From the NCBI GenBank assembly GCA_029224185.1, contig CM055188.1, positions 8,976,497-9,040,496 on the forward strand: a stretch of 64,000 nucleotides of DNA, in the 5' to 3' direction. This stretch comes from Karalla daura. Lineage: Eukaryota > Chordata > Actinopteri > Chaetodontiformes > Leiognathidae. The notes under the pieces were generated by a model. It had not been told where the DNA came from. It worked only from the letters and a program-made list of their open reading frames with translations, and did not search any database. Positions 1-13,300 of this stretch are shown here, one piece after another (within the stretch, counting starts at the first letter, position 1; every line of letters starts with the position of its first letter). Position numbers and translations under genes: made by a program.

Positions 1-543
1 AATTAGTTTGACTGTGGGATCATCTGCCAGTGGTTTAGCACAGAGTCTTCTCACTTGTGCTGCACTTTGAAGGTCTCTCATGACAGATTGTGCTATCAAC
101 ATAAGGAGGGTCTCAAAGCACCCCTTGACCCGTGTGTCACTGAGTACCCACAGTTTTGGTCACAGTCACAGAAAGAGATCTTGCCCTGTACATGCAGGAG
201 TGAGAAACCTCAGATATTTGAGGTAATTTGTCACAGAGACTACACCAGAACAGTGCTTGCTGAATTAAACATTATTTGGTTATTTGGTGGTAAGTTATTA
301 TCTGTGTCAGCTGGTCCTAAAAAGATAATTTAATCGGACTTTTAATTTGTTAGGTATGAATTCCAGTGTGCTGGACAAGCACATCGGTTTCCACTGGGAG
401 ACTGACAACTGCTTGAATTCATGTTGATTACATTACATCTGTTCTAAACCCATCGTTTTTCCTCCGCACAGTGACATACAATTACTTGCTGAAACAGTTG
501 CAAACAGCCTTCTCGTATTACTGCCTCATCCTGAGGAACTCAC

Positions 544-2032
544 CAAAGTTAACATTGTAATCGCCGCCACGTTCACGATACATCTGGTAGACAAAGAAGC
601 AGGACACAGGTTTGAGCAGCAGACTGAGGATGGCCATCCCTGCGCTGAAGCGGAACACGTCTCTTCCCCTTTCTGCTGCAAAGTCATTCAGCGGGTAATA
701 GATTCCAAAGTGGACGATGTCAGTCAATATTGTCAGGACCATCCCCATCAGAAACTACGAGAAAAGAACAACAGGAAAAGACATCAGACACTGGCCAGGC
801 CTTGGAAAGTATTGTAATGGTCAGCAGCGAAAGTGTGTTCATGCTGTGGTATTCTCAACGCATGTCTCTATAATTAATCCTTTCAACATACTGTGTTAAC
901 ACACTGTGACTTAGATTCAATCTGAAAAAGGTATTTGTAAGAGAAAGTTAGCTAAAAATCATAATGGTGCCAGGAGGCGCCAAGAAAGAGAAATAAAAGC
1001 TGAGAAGGACTAAGAAATATATATGAAATGTAGAAAATGTTTTCACTTTATCATCGCAGAAAATGAATTTCAAGTTTTGGAATAATCCCTTATAAACTAG
1101 AAATTAGAAAAGTGTGACCGGTTTTATAGATCTTGTACAGATTAATGGGAGTTTCCAGAAATACATCATGAGCAGTAATGAATCCAAAACATTGATTGTT
1201 TTTCCAAGTTTCTTTGCCCACTTTGACAGGTTCAAGATGGACCTTGGATGTGAGCAATGGTGACACCAGCCTCTGTACAGATTTGTCTTCTGGATGTAGC
1301 TTCCTGCAGACCATCGGCTCTGGTGTGCCATGAAACACACCGGTGTGGCAGCCTGGAGCCAATTGAACTAATAACCAGACTGCAGGGAGTGGGGGGGCTA
1401 TCTATCTCAGATTGTCCTAGATTCCACGGACAAATAGGTTAGCACGGATACGCATTGCTGTGGCTAAAGTTAGACTCCTCTATTTGTCACATGCAAAGAC
1501 TTACCATGAGCACAGCATCGATTGAGTCTCTCTGTGCAATGGCCCAGACCCCGACTGCTAAAACAGCAAAGTTACCCCAGGCATAGGAGGTGGGCAGCCA
1601 TGCCATGCACCCCCTACGGCGAGCACAAGAGACAGTCAATCAAACACGTTATGTTTCATCATACAGTCAGGAGCTGGGAAAGTCAGCAAGAATGAAGATC
1701 GTAATGGTAATTATGGTAATGGTAAATGGACTGGTTCTTAGATAATGCTTTTCTAGATGCCATGGCCATTCAAAGCATTCAAATCCAATTCATCCTTTCA
1801 CATTCATTCATACATGGTGGGCAGCGATGACCCTTCACAGTCCATCCGATCATAAGGTATCTTGAACCATTTGATGATGAATCGGAGGCACTTTGAAGTT
1901 CAGTATGTTGCCCAACGATACTTTGACATGTGGGGTGGTATGGGAACAAACCTCCTTCTAAACAGTGAACGACATAAACGACCCAATCATGATTCTCTAT
2001 GTAAATATGTATTTGTGCATATGTATTTGTGC

Positions 2033-2113
<81 letters not shown>

Positions 2114-3378
2114 TGGAGAGGAGAGGAGAGGAGAGGAGAGGAGAGGAGAGGAGAGGAGAGGAGAGGAGAGGAGAGGAGAGAAATTCCTCAGGTTTGTGGA
2201 AAAAAAAACCTGTGCTCACCATATTGTTAGCAACCAGTGCACCAGGACTATTGCCTGCAAGACAAAACAAAAAAGAAGTGTTGAAAAAACATACAGCTGT
2301 TGTCTGAGGCTTTCTCCTTTACAGCTGGGGGCGTTAGTCATTTGTCATAAAAGTGACCTCTGTTTTGACAATTGCTTAACTATTCATCACCGGAAAACAC
2401 TAATATCTTGTTCCCTTTCAGTGAGATTTTCATGTTTATTCTCTGGTTTGTTTTTAATGTAAACAGAATCTGAACATTGATAGATATATTTTAAAGTCAC
2501 CCTGGATGGTCACTATTTTCGTTACAAAAACATGCAGTAACAGGAAATTAAAATGAATAAACACCAAACATAACATATGTTAATCTTACATCAAACACAG
2601 AAACTACAGAACTAAACATAAAACATGTGACCAACTGATTAAGTGTGAAGCTGTATTTGGATGATTGATTTTATGGCTCCACTGCTCCACAAATTATGAA
2701 TTCAGTCTCACTCTCTGGCTTTTCATATCACATGTTTAAGCCAAGATTTCTGATCTTAAAATAAGATCTGTTCAAGGAGCAAGACAAAGGCTATGTAAGT
2801 ATTTCTCCCTTTTGAAATGTCACAATATGACATGTGGCTGTTGGTTCAGTTATGTCTGCCGCCTCTCAAAGGGTTCACAACCAAATTTCAGACACAAGTG
2901 AAGAGATTAGAAAAGAGGTTTCATGTGACGAGTAACGTTCTTCTCATTTTCAGACGCCTCTGTCTATGTGTACCAGTTTTCGTCTATTCTTGGCCAAAGC
3001 TTTAGCTCGAGTTCATATGTGATATAATAAGCAGATTCATCACTTGGTTTGTGTATCTAACCCCAGGGGGTTTGTAGTTTACTCCATACACAGGCCTGCT
3101 ACCATTCGCTGACACCGTCTTCCTTGACCTTAAAAGCTCCAATACGTAACATATCCAACAAAGTATATCATTACTAGATATAAAATCTACTCTTTTTGAG
3201 ACCTTCATCTTATAAATGTATAAAGAAGAGGTCAAGAGTTCCACACAAAGACAAAAACAACGAAAATTGAGCAACAAAGCTGACATTACAGCAGCTTTTG
3301 TGAAACTTACAGAGTAAAGTAAGGTTGCGTGTGAATCAAGAGCAGACTTACCTTCAGATTTATGGCTGGAATTTCCAT
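544..3378 (-). CDS. agtrap: agtrap, type-1 angiotensin II receptor-associated protein (partial, 3' end outside window)
   Basis: AGTRAP is a small multi-pass membrane protein that binds the angiotensin II type-1 receptor tail and promotes its internalisation. Coding exons read on the minus strand: 3352-3378 (MEIPAINLK), 2220-2254 (AIVLVHWLLTI), 1505-1613 and 544-754. Every junction has GT/AG sites and compatible phase, for example a codon for W split as TG|G between the second and third exons. The first 127 residues follow the known family throughout, including SYAWGNF, AIAQRDSIDAV, DIVHFGIYYPL, GMAILSLLLKP and FVYQMYRERGG, and form about three to four hydrophobic segments. The last visible exon ends at a strong donor (TTTG|GTGAGT) at 544; the cytoplasmic tail is not found in bases 1-540, so it lies beyond the left edge. 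The in-frame stop at 518-520 is past the donor and is intronic. The ATG was chosen because it opens the conserved MEIPAINLK exon. Neighbour draxin is on the same strand, as in human. Confidence 0.93.
1712..1835 (+). repeat. teleost dispersed-repeat fragment
   Basis: The stretch with 'aatggactggttctta', 'cattcaaagc' and 'cattcattcatacatggtgg' resembles a very common fish interspersed repeat that begins 'ggtaaatggactg'. It lies in the agtrap intron between the exons at 1505-1613 and 2220-2254. The family name is not assigned; recognition is from memory of the pattern only. Confidence 0.5.
2036..2181 (+). repeat. compound microsatellite (TG)n + (GAGAG)n
   Basis: About 75 bases of uninterrupted TG repeat run directly into about 67 bases of a pentanucleotide repeat of unit GAGAG. 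It sits about 40 bases downstream (in the agtrap sense) of the donor of the 35-base second agtrap exon. All open frames through it are repeat artefacts. Confidence 0.97.
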
Positions 3379-3634
3379 GAGTGGCTATTTTGTCCAAGCA
3401 GCTCTGCAACTTGTTGAGGGAGCTGCATGAAAGAGTCTAGCAGCCTTTTCTTCACACAAACTTCTCTCCAGAACTCCTCCTCCCTTCAGCTCAACCTGCA
3501 AACATGAACCATGTGACAGCAGGATGACTGCTTCCCATGTGACCCCCCCCCCCACCCCACCCCACCCCCACCTCTTCCTTCCCCTTGCATGAGAAGTAAC
3601 TTGCACTGAGTTTCGGCAGCATCCCTCTACTGGT

Positions 3635-3860
<226 letters not shown>

Positions 3861-5339
3861 GATAGGCACCAGTAGACTCCTGAGATACTTTTAAGGCACA
3901 AAACATATACAAAAATTGGTGGATGGGTATATATATTGTTGTGGAAATTTTATTAGATTCATCTTAAATTTTCATTCATCTTAATCTTAGTATTCTGTAC
4001 TTGTAGCCTGAACTCCGCGTGCTGCAGCCATCAAAGACTCAGGAATTTAACTCTAAGATCACTCATTGCTCCTTAACACGTCCATTGTTACGCCTATGAA
4101 AGTGTCCTGCTCACAGGACTCCGGTTGTAAAATCTTGCCCAGCTCCTGAATATTTTGTTTGTTGTGCCCAATCGGGTTTCACACTTGTGGGTGTGTGTCC
4201 TGGGGTCAGGATAAACTGCCCTGTGACCTCTGCCTCAGGGAAGCACCCCTCTGATCCACTGGCTGTGGTCAGAGTGTGTTCTTCCCCTCTTCAGAGAATA
4301 AACGCTGTTCCAGTCCTGCTTTTCGATTTTCCCAGACAGATGAAGAATTTTTCCACAACAATTTGTGTATATACATGTTCTGCCCTTGTGATAAATAAAA
4401 CTGTTTTAGTTTAGAAACTCCTACTGCTCACTTGTCTCCTATCTGAGGAAGATCTACAGCTGCAGCTGCACATTTGTTAATGGAAGAAATAAATTGCAAT
4501 TTGTAATCAATGTACTACCACATCCATTTCACTTTACCTTCACTGATGATAACGTTTCACTCAGTGAAGAATCCTGGGAATGTAAAAATGTAATACAATA
4601 CATGCTACAAAAAGAGAGCAAAAGCTCAGAAATAATTTTTAAGAGCAGCATCTAGAACCAATGAATACAAGATGAAAAGGACACCCATATCATATCAATA
4701 TAACCCCTTTTATGTACTATATAAGCTGCATCAATTTAATATTTGAAATAATGATAAATTACTTAACTTACCTTTAGATATATTAGATACTCTCCAGAAA
4801 TATCTGCACAAATGTAAACTTAAAGGTTCATGCTCTTAATTCATGTCTCCATGTGGCATATAAAAATAGTGTAGGATATAAAATAATATTTGTATTTTTC
4901 TTTCCAATGTCCTACTTTTCACATTTACCAACAGGGTCTCCCCTCACTAGCTTGTTACATGACATTAGTTTTTGAACTCATATTTTATATTAACTCATAT
5001 TGAACTCATATTAAAAACTGTAGACAAGAGCAGCAAGTCTCTAAAACGCTATTGTGAAAACAGCTTTTTGGTGAAAACTTCTTTTTCACACCTTAAAGGA
5101 TATGAGTCATTGTACACCTCAAACATAGCAGATGGTCCCTGCACTCCGATAACCAGTATGAACCCCAACCTCTCCATGACCTCTGATTGCACTGACTCAC
5201 ATGATTGATTGATTGATTAATTGATTTTCATGATTTGGCTAATGTTCATTTGGCTATACACTGATGGATCTCTTTATCTATTTGTGCCAAAATGTGTTTT
5301 GGCAAGATATGTTATTTAATTTGGGATCTATCAAAGAGA

Positions 5340-5396
5340 CATCTCAACTCCGAAAGCAAGGACAACACCCTGCATAGGTCACCAGTTCATCACATG

Positions 5397-5455
<59 letters not shown>
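5340..5455 (-). repeat. repeat fragment with (AC)n array
   Basis: The words 'aaggacaacaccctgcatagg' and 'caccagttcatcacatgg' precede about 55 bases of AC. They resemble the reverse orientation of the same dispersed fish repeat seen near 3.7 kb, whose TG-rich part has expanded. Confidence 0.65.
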
Positions 5456-5456
<1 letters not shown>

Positions 5457-6488
5457 ATACATGCATACCATACATACACTTACGCCCACCAGAAGGCTTT
5501 TGGTGTGACCTGGGTTTTGAAACCATGTCCTTCTTGCTGAAAGGTGACCGTGGTATTTCCCAACACTTCAATAACCTTTTAGTAACCCTTCAATATTTGA
5601 CTATTGCAGGCCTGATGTGGTGTCTCTTTGGCTCTGTGTAGGGACAGCAGAGTCTCCTGTCAGCTGTGATTTGAGCATGAAATATTCCCACAGTTGATCC
5701 CCTGCAAGTCCCCAGAAGTTGTGGAAGAGGGGTTAAGATAGTGACTTTGGTAATTAATTACATCAACAAGGTCTTAAGAAAGGAAGGAGTGCTTTTGTGT
5801 TGTTGATGTGAGGCTGCAGCCCTGCGGGGATGTGGCTGTATGTAATTTATCACCAGGCTGGCTGTCAAGCAGGTTTCAACAGGGCACTCCAATGGAGCAC
5901 GCTGTTAGAGGTAAGTATTAAAAATACATCACTACTGCTTTTACTCCACGGTCATAAATCAGGATGGCACAATCACAGTGCGACGGAGTTGGTGGTTAGG
6001 GAAGAAAAATGAGCATTGCTTTCTCCACCTAATCAAATATTGATACAGATAGATTTTCACAGGCCCTCTGCTTTCAGAGCTGAATCTTATTGCTTGTACT
6101 TGCTCTAATGTGTCGTAAGCTCTGCATTAAAAGGATCTGACACAGTTCAGCACAGTTTGGAGATAATGAGCTTCAAAGATCGCAGCGTTCATTTCACCAC
6201 ATAGTGATAGATGATGTCTTATTACCAACTCCTAATTTTTAAGAAAACAGGACGTGTTTTGAATAAGTTCATATGACAATATTACTGAGCAGAAAATAAA
6301 TTATGCATACAAATGTATATGTATGATGTAGTGTTAAGTACTAGAAAGGAAAATATCTTGACACCAAAAACACACACTCAGACTTATTTGAGCCAAATCT
6401 AGCAAAGGATCTGTTGTTTAATCATGAAAACAAAACACAGAAAAACACAACATATAGACATGTGTTTAAGTACAGTATAAATAAAACA

Positions 6489-6494
6489 TTTATT
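6489..6494 (-). terminator. probable draxin poly(A) signal
   Basis: TTTATT on the plus strand is AATAAA in the draxin sense, about 865 bases beyond the stop codon. The stretch 6495-7357 has no other gene and is the likely draxin 3'UTR. Other AATAAA-like words exist, so this is a candidate only. Confidence 0.45.
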
Positions 6495-7357
6495 AAGACA
6501 TGTAAAGATCAACCGATAATCTTTGTATATCATTCTAACATTACCTACGTTTGAAAAGTTGTATCAGTTTAACAAAAACTTGGCATTTTAAACACATTCA
6601 TATTTACAACACAACAACCAGACAAAGTTAAAACAGCATGTACAAATACCTTTAGGAAGAAATGAGCAGAGAACTCCAACAGAAACTACTTTAAAGTTAT
6701 TTTTACATTACAGGGGTGACTGCTGCCTTGACTGAATTGGACTGATCCTGATTGGAGTAAAGCAGCAAAAGCCGAAAGATTTGGAGCTACACACATAGTA
6801 AGTCCAGTCTAAAATGATTTGGAAACAATGTCTGACACAGATGAGCAGGGACAGAGATAATCAGATGCAGAAAAAATGCGTGGGAGACCTTTGAAAGTGT
6901 TTCTTTTAAAACTCATAAAATGCCTGGTTATAATGAAATCAAACCAACAGCAGGACTTTAAAAACAACACTGAGTTTCCTTCAGTTAGGTCTCTTTACCA
7001 AGAGAACGTTTTACACCAATTGTAAGCAAAGAAAAAAATCTGTGTCTTGAAAAGCTCCTGGTATGCTTAATGTGTGGATTGAAGATGAGCTACACAAGTG
7101 TGTTAAGATTCTGGTTAGCTAGATTAGAACATATGGCTCATCCTATCATGCACAGTTATGCCACCTGTTTTTCAGCAGGTCAGATGTTGGAAGAAGGTGA
7201 CGGTTCAAAAGAAAAATCACAAACTTGTCATCTTTCATATGCACTTGCACAGTCTGTTACTGCTGTCTTGTGATGTCTTGGCAGTACTATCTCCTCTGTA
7301 ACCAATCAGTTGTTACTGCTGCTCCTCCTTCTGGCTCCGGTCTTCTCTTCCCCCTCC

Positions 7358-10300
7358 TCAGAGAGTGATGAAACCTCCCTGGTCACTGCTGACCGACTCT
7401 GGCACCACACAGCGCCCCCTCCTCCTCGTCACACGCCGCTTCCGGTGGAACTTAGCATAGCAACGTAACCCTAGAGGATCATAGATGAGCTGATTAAACA
7501 CATACCGTGGGTGTTTTGAGTGAAGCAGGAAGTAAAGGTGGATAAATCAAATTATCTTTTTAAACAGAAGCAATAGCTAAACAAATTAGGTTTAGCGAAT
7601 AATAGGATGTCATTGTAGAAATCAGCCTCATGAAAATATCAATGTTACTAATCCCACTGGAGATTAAACCCCTTTCATAGCTAAATTAAAGGTGGGCCTG
7701 GGTGACACAAGCTAGAGCTGTGCATAAACCCTTCATCAAATCAGTATTTCTGACAGCTAAGCAATTTTATGTGAAAATCAAAATGTATTGAGGCTGGCAC
7801 TTTTTCCTTCCTCTACCATTATCAGACTGACAAGTATGGCTAGTCCAGTGATGCCTACCTGTGAGCAGCATAATACTGTTTAATACTGTCACACACTTAT
7901 GTCACACTGCATTGTGCAATGTTTGAGACCATTAACTTAACTGATTTTAAGACCTTTCCAAGCATCTCTAGATTAATACCAAGTCAATCATTAACATTCT
8001 TTTCTTGTTTTAATCCATACTATGAATAAAAGTGTCAACGCTCAAACTGTTGTTGCACATCAGGTTAGCATTAGTTTACTAGATGGAGTCTCCTCAGTGC
8101 TCTCCAGAATGAATTTACATATGTATAACTACAGCCATTCAGGAACATGTTTCTTGCTGGCTGGGCAACATGTTGGATGGTAAGTAGCCCTGTTACCTCA
8201 CATCAAAAAGGTCCCCGGTACGAATTCCAATTGAACTAAGGCCCTTTCTATGCGAGGGTCATGTCTACTCACTCACCCTCCTCGCACATGCAGTCGTCGT
8301 AGCACTTGTTGTTGAGTCCTCGGTTGTGAGGTTTACACTCATGCTGTCTCAAGTCACAACAAGAGCCTTAAACAGATCAAACACATAGCTGTCAACAGCC
8401 ACACACAAGGGATATGAATGTGCACATGAAGAGTCCTCAGTTACATAATTTCAATAATATCATTTTAAAGATCAAGAAAAACAATTTTCTCAGCTTTTCA
8501 TCATCATTACATGTCTATGAGCAGTTTTGATATTTGAAGCAGGTGGGACTGACCTGACATGACATGCTTGTACTTGTGAAAGCCATGGCATAAGGCAAGC
8601 AAAGTCTTTTGCTGCTAAAGTCAAAATTGCTTATAAATATAGTAAACTGTTTAACTCTTTTGTGTGATTTTCAAACCATCTGTCCACAAATGTTAAAAAA
8701 CTCTTTGCTCTTTTGTTGGTCCAGACTGACAGGTATGACTCCTCCTGACCTGGGAGACAGTCCAGGTGATGGTCACATGGCTCGATGGAGTCAGCATCTA
8801 TAGTCACATTTCCACTGCTGAGGTTCTTGCTCCGGCTCTTATCTGCAGCAGGAAAAAGGATATAAACAGTCTGATCCTGAAGACATCAATTCGATGCTCA
8901 ACCTCCACCAAACAGATTGAATAATTTGTCATTCAGCTCCAAATTTAGGCTCCATTTATATATTTTTCAGCTTCCTAAAATGCTGTATTCAAACACATTT
9001 ACACAATTTCTTCATCACAAGAATTTATTTTCCTTCAGTGGTACCATCACATATATATCTTTGATATATATCTTACTGAGTGTCACATCAATTGCTATTC
9101 AGCTTCATATTAAGTGAGATCAATGTATTGCTACAGAATCTGATAATAGTAAACACTTGCAGCTAAACAGTCTGATTTTGGAACTGTCCATGATGTAGTT
9201 TTCAGATATACCACAGGGATTGCAGTGTTACTTCATACCAAAATATCTCAACAAATCTGGGCACAATTGCAATGCCTTCAGTTGACTCTAGTGCCAGCAT
9301 TTATCAGTTTTAGGTTTAATGTTTGAACAACTACAGAAATTGCCATGAATTTTACCACATATATATTCAGTAGTCCAAGGACACCAGAATACGTTTTCAC
9401 TCATTCAGTACATTCTCCAACAGCTATTAGATGCAATGCTGTCAGAGTCATTACAGACTTTAAATGCTTTCTAAAAAATAATTGAGAAAATCCCATCCCT
9501 TGACTTTACATCTTGTGTCATCATCAGGTCAAATATTTTCAGTTGCAATTTTCAGTATTTTTATTAATCTTTCTTAATAATTTATAGCTGATAAGAATCA
9601 CTTTGATGACTTCAGACTTCAATATTATTTACAGTCATACAGTCATTTACAGTCATACAAATAATCCTTGTTTGATATGGACTTTGTCCTCACACTTTAA
9701 CCCCAGAGACTTTCCGAGTTCAAGTTACCCAAACCTTTCTTCCTGGAAGACGGCCAGGAGTCCACAGGCTTCATGTCCTCATAGTCTGTCCAGTCAAAGA
9801 GTGTCATGTCCAATGTCGGCATCACCTCTCCTTGTCCCTTTCCTCGTCCAGACCTCTGAAACAGTAAACATACTTTATGGCCAATAGCCAACATTTGCTT
9901 AAAGGCTTTATTTCATCTTTTATGCTACAGTAATTGGCATAAGCATTGTAACAGCCAGGTAACATCTACTCTGTCTTCAGTTAGTTCCACCATGTTGGTT
10001 AGAGATAATATTTTCTTTATTTATATATTCAGTTGCAGTTATGATCGACTATGCAAAATTACAAAACAACCCTAAATTTGACAGATCAGGTCTGTCCCTG
10101 CTGACAAACATTTATTTGCTGCAGCAGTGGATCTCAACGCTTTTTAATGGGACCTGTGAGCAAATACATTCAGAGTCTCCATACGTACGACTTAAGCTTT
10201 GATTATCTACATCATGCATCAAGCCCTCATGCACGCAACAGAGTCAGCAACCAAGCTTTAAAAACCATCCACCTGGTGACAGACACTGCTTATAGTCAGG

Positions 10301-13300
10301 GATACAAATACACAGTTTACACAACTGAGCAACCATTTTCAAAGTCCTCAACACCAGCAGCCGTTCATTATTTGATTACTAAAAATCATAATTGTTGGGA
10401 TGTGCTTCCTTTTGCATGTAATTCAGTCTCCTACCAGCAACCAACAATTGCTTCTATCAAATTATTATCTAAATTGTTCTCAACCATACAGGTATAAGAC
10501 AACATAATTCACCAGACCAGAGCACTGGTGGGTTTTTATAGTTGTGACTAAAACTTGAAATAACGCTAGCACAACAATGTGAGATGTTTTCCATCTATTT
10601 AGACTCATCACATGCAAATTCCACACAGAAGAAACCTTCTTCATGTGAGGCTGTGCTGCCATGCGGCCTATTAACACACACTGAGTGTGTACATTTCTTA
10701 ATATGTTTGTGGACTTGTGGGCAGATTGAAAACAGGCTGTTTTGTTGGGACATTGTTTGAAATTAGGGTGGCTGGGCTCACCATCATAGATAAGATGAGG
10801 AATCTGAGCTGTGAAAGGGACTTAAAGTAGAGCTACTGCTTCTCTGAGTTGGGAGAAGTCAGCTGAGGTGGTTAGGTTATCAGGCCAGGACACTCTCTGA
10901 ATGCCTCCCTAAGGAGGAGTCCCAGATGCAGACCCAGGACACGCTGGAGAAATTACTCTTGGTTGGTTCGGGAGCAGCTATAGACAAGTATACGATTTAG
11001 AAACATCCAAACTCTTGCTTTCAAGAACATGGATTTGGTATTTTTCAATACTTTTTGTGATTTCTTGAGATTGTTGGAGAGTTTTTAGTCCACAGGGTGG
11101 TTGGGCTCAATCTTAGAGATAGGGTGAGGATTTCAGACACCTGGAAAAGACTCAAGGTAAAGTCTCGATATTGAGAGAACCCAGCTGAGGTGGTTCTGGC
11201 ATTTGGTTAAGATGCCTCCTCAACAACTTCCTAGGGAGGTGTTCTAGCCATGCTCATCTGGGAGGAGAGATCATATATCTTGGTTGGTTTAGGAACACCT
11301 TGAGAACGCACTAGAGGAGTTTGTGGAAGTGGCTAGGGAGAAGAGGGTCTGTTATTCCCCGGCTGCCCCCATGACCCAGATCTGAGATGGATCTGGTGGA
11401 TCTGAGAGGGGCTCAGTTTTTCTTTTCATCACTGAGAATTACCTTTAGAGGATAGACTGATACAATTATAATACACCATTTAAATACCATCTTTTTGAGG
11501 AAAAAATGTTCGTCAACATCTTTACTGTGTCCTCTCTAGCACCACAGCTCAACAAAACAACTGCCGATCAGTCGAGTAACTGAGATATCCCGCACTGAGG
11601 CTTGACAAGCTGTTGGGTATTTCTAGTAGCAGCTGTAACAAATGTAAACGCCTTCGCAGAGTGGGCAGCATCTCTGTAGTGACATCAGGCACCATCTTGT
11701 CTTCACAAGTCTCATTCGTGCATGCCAAGATTAAAGGAGGCTGGGGAATACACACTGCCATAAACACTGTTTACGTGCACTGTTTAACACTGGGTGGGTA
11801 TGACAGGTGGTGAGTGGGGACCTGTGCACTCCTGCAGGTTCTGCTGTGCATGCGACAGAAAAAGACTCTCTATGTACTCATACATTTTGTCCAGCCATAA
11901 GGTATTGATGGAGAGTGTGCTGGAGTCCAAACTGTGTGATTTTGATCCCAGTGGTTTAGTTTTATCATAAAGAGCTCAGCCGTGTTTATCATACATGCTG
12001 TGAGTAGTGAGTTTGGCCTGCAGCACTTTCAGCCTCCCACTGTAGATGAGCTACAAGGTTTGTGGCAGCCTAATGGCAGTAATGGGGCCCATTTTGGCTC
12101 TGCCTCCCCCTGCACACTGGCGTCACACTGAGGCACAACAGACGCAGCCTTTAATAAGCTCTCTCGCTCAGCCAGGGTTACCTGGGGTTTGGTGGAGGCC
12201 GGGGGCAGCGTTGGGGGATGCTCGTTCATCACCGTAGTAACCATGGAGGAGCCAGAGCCAAAGACAGAGGAGATGGGGGAGGGGGCTTGATTGGGTGGGG
12301 TCACGTCAAGGGAAGGAGAGCCGGCAGAGGAGGAGGAGGATGGAAGATCCTCGAATATATCTCTGTCCTTAAATGCAGAGCTCAGCTCAGGCTCAGGGAG
12401 AAAACCTGCACACAGAGGAAGAAAATATCAGACTATAACACTCACCCCCACTGTCAAAACACTCTGCTTTCAAAAATGCTCAAAATGTAATATAATAATC
12501 TAAAGTTTCTTAAACAATGCTTTTGAGAGAGAAACATCACACTGGACACACGAATCAAAAAGGCTCAAGAGTCACCTATAGAAGACAAATCACTGGTGTC
12601 CCCTCATAGATTTGGCTATTAATTCAGAAATAAACAACAAGGATTAGGTTGTTTCTCCACTCATATATTATCTCCGTGCCTAAATTTGCCTCATTCATAG
12701 CCAGCAGTTAGCAGCTGTTTCATCTGTTTTCACTCTTTGCACGACATTTAAGGACTCATCTTGACATGTTGGTGGTGGTTCTGCTGTTATTTTCATCCAT
12801 TCTTCCATTGCTTACCTAATTAACGAGTCTTATACCTAACCAGAGTTGTGGGGTTGTGCTGAAGCCTATGGCAGCACACATTGGGCACACTGCAGGGAAT
12901 ATATCCTGGCAGTTTTGCATGGCCATCACAGGACACACATTGGCTGTCACACTTAGACCTAGGGGCAATTTATTGCCTTCAAAACATGCAGGTTTTTGGA
13001 CTGTGGGGAAACCAGAGAACCAACATGAACAGACATGGAGAGAATACAAACTAATGCTAATCACCAACTAACTTGACTTAACTGACTCAAGGGCTGACTT
13101 AACTGACTCTTAAGGATGCTCATAGAGTTCATGGAGGACAGTTATGCCAGGCATGTATTGAATAACTCTTTGTGTCTGTATCACAGCACTCACCTTTCCC
13201 TTGTCGCACTTTGTCACGCCGACTGCCTTGTCTCCTGTGCTCAAATTGGTGTCCATGTCCATGTCTGTGTCCCTTTCCTTTGTGTGTCCCCAGCAGGTCA

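Noticed and set aside
518..543. Stop codon at 518-520 as the true end of agtrap
   Set aside because: A strong donor at 544 precedes it and the family has about 30 more residues, so the stop is intronic.
1779..2270. Long open frames through the TG/GAGAG microsatellite (both strands)
   Set aside because: They consist of CV, TH and GEERR repeats created by the microsatellite and overlap a real agtrap exon only in other frames.
8165..8265. Possible tRNA gene
   Set aside because: Only a B-box-like word is present; no cloverleaf can be formed, and the sequence matches a SINE-like repeat head.
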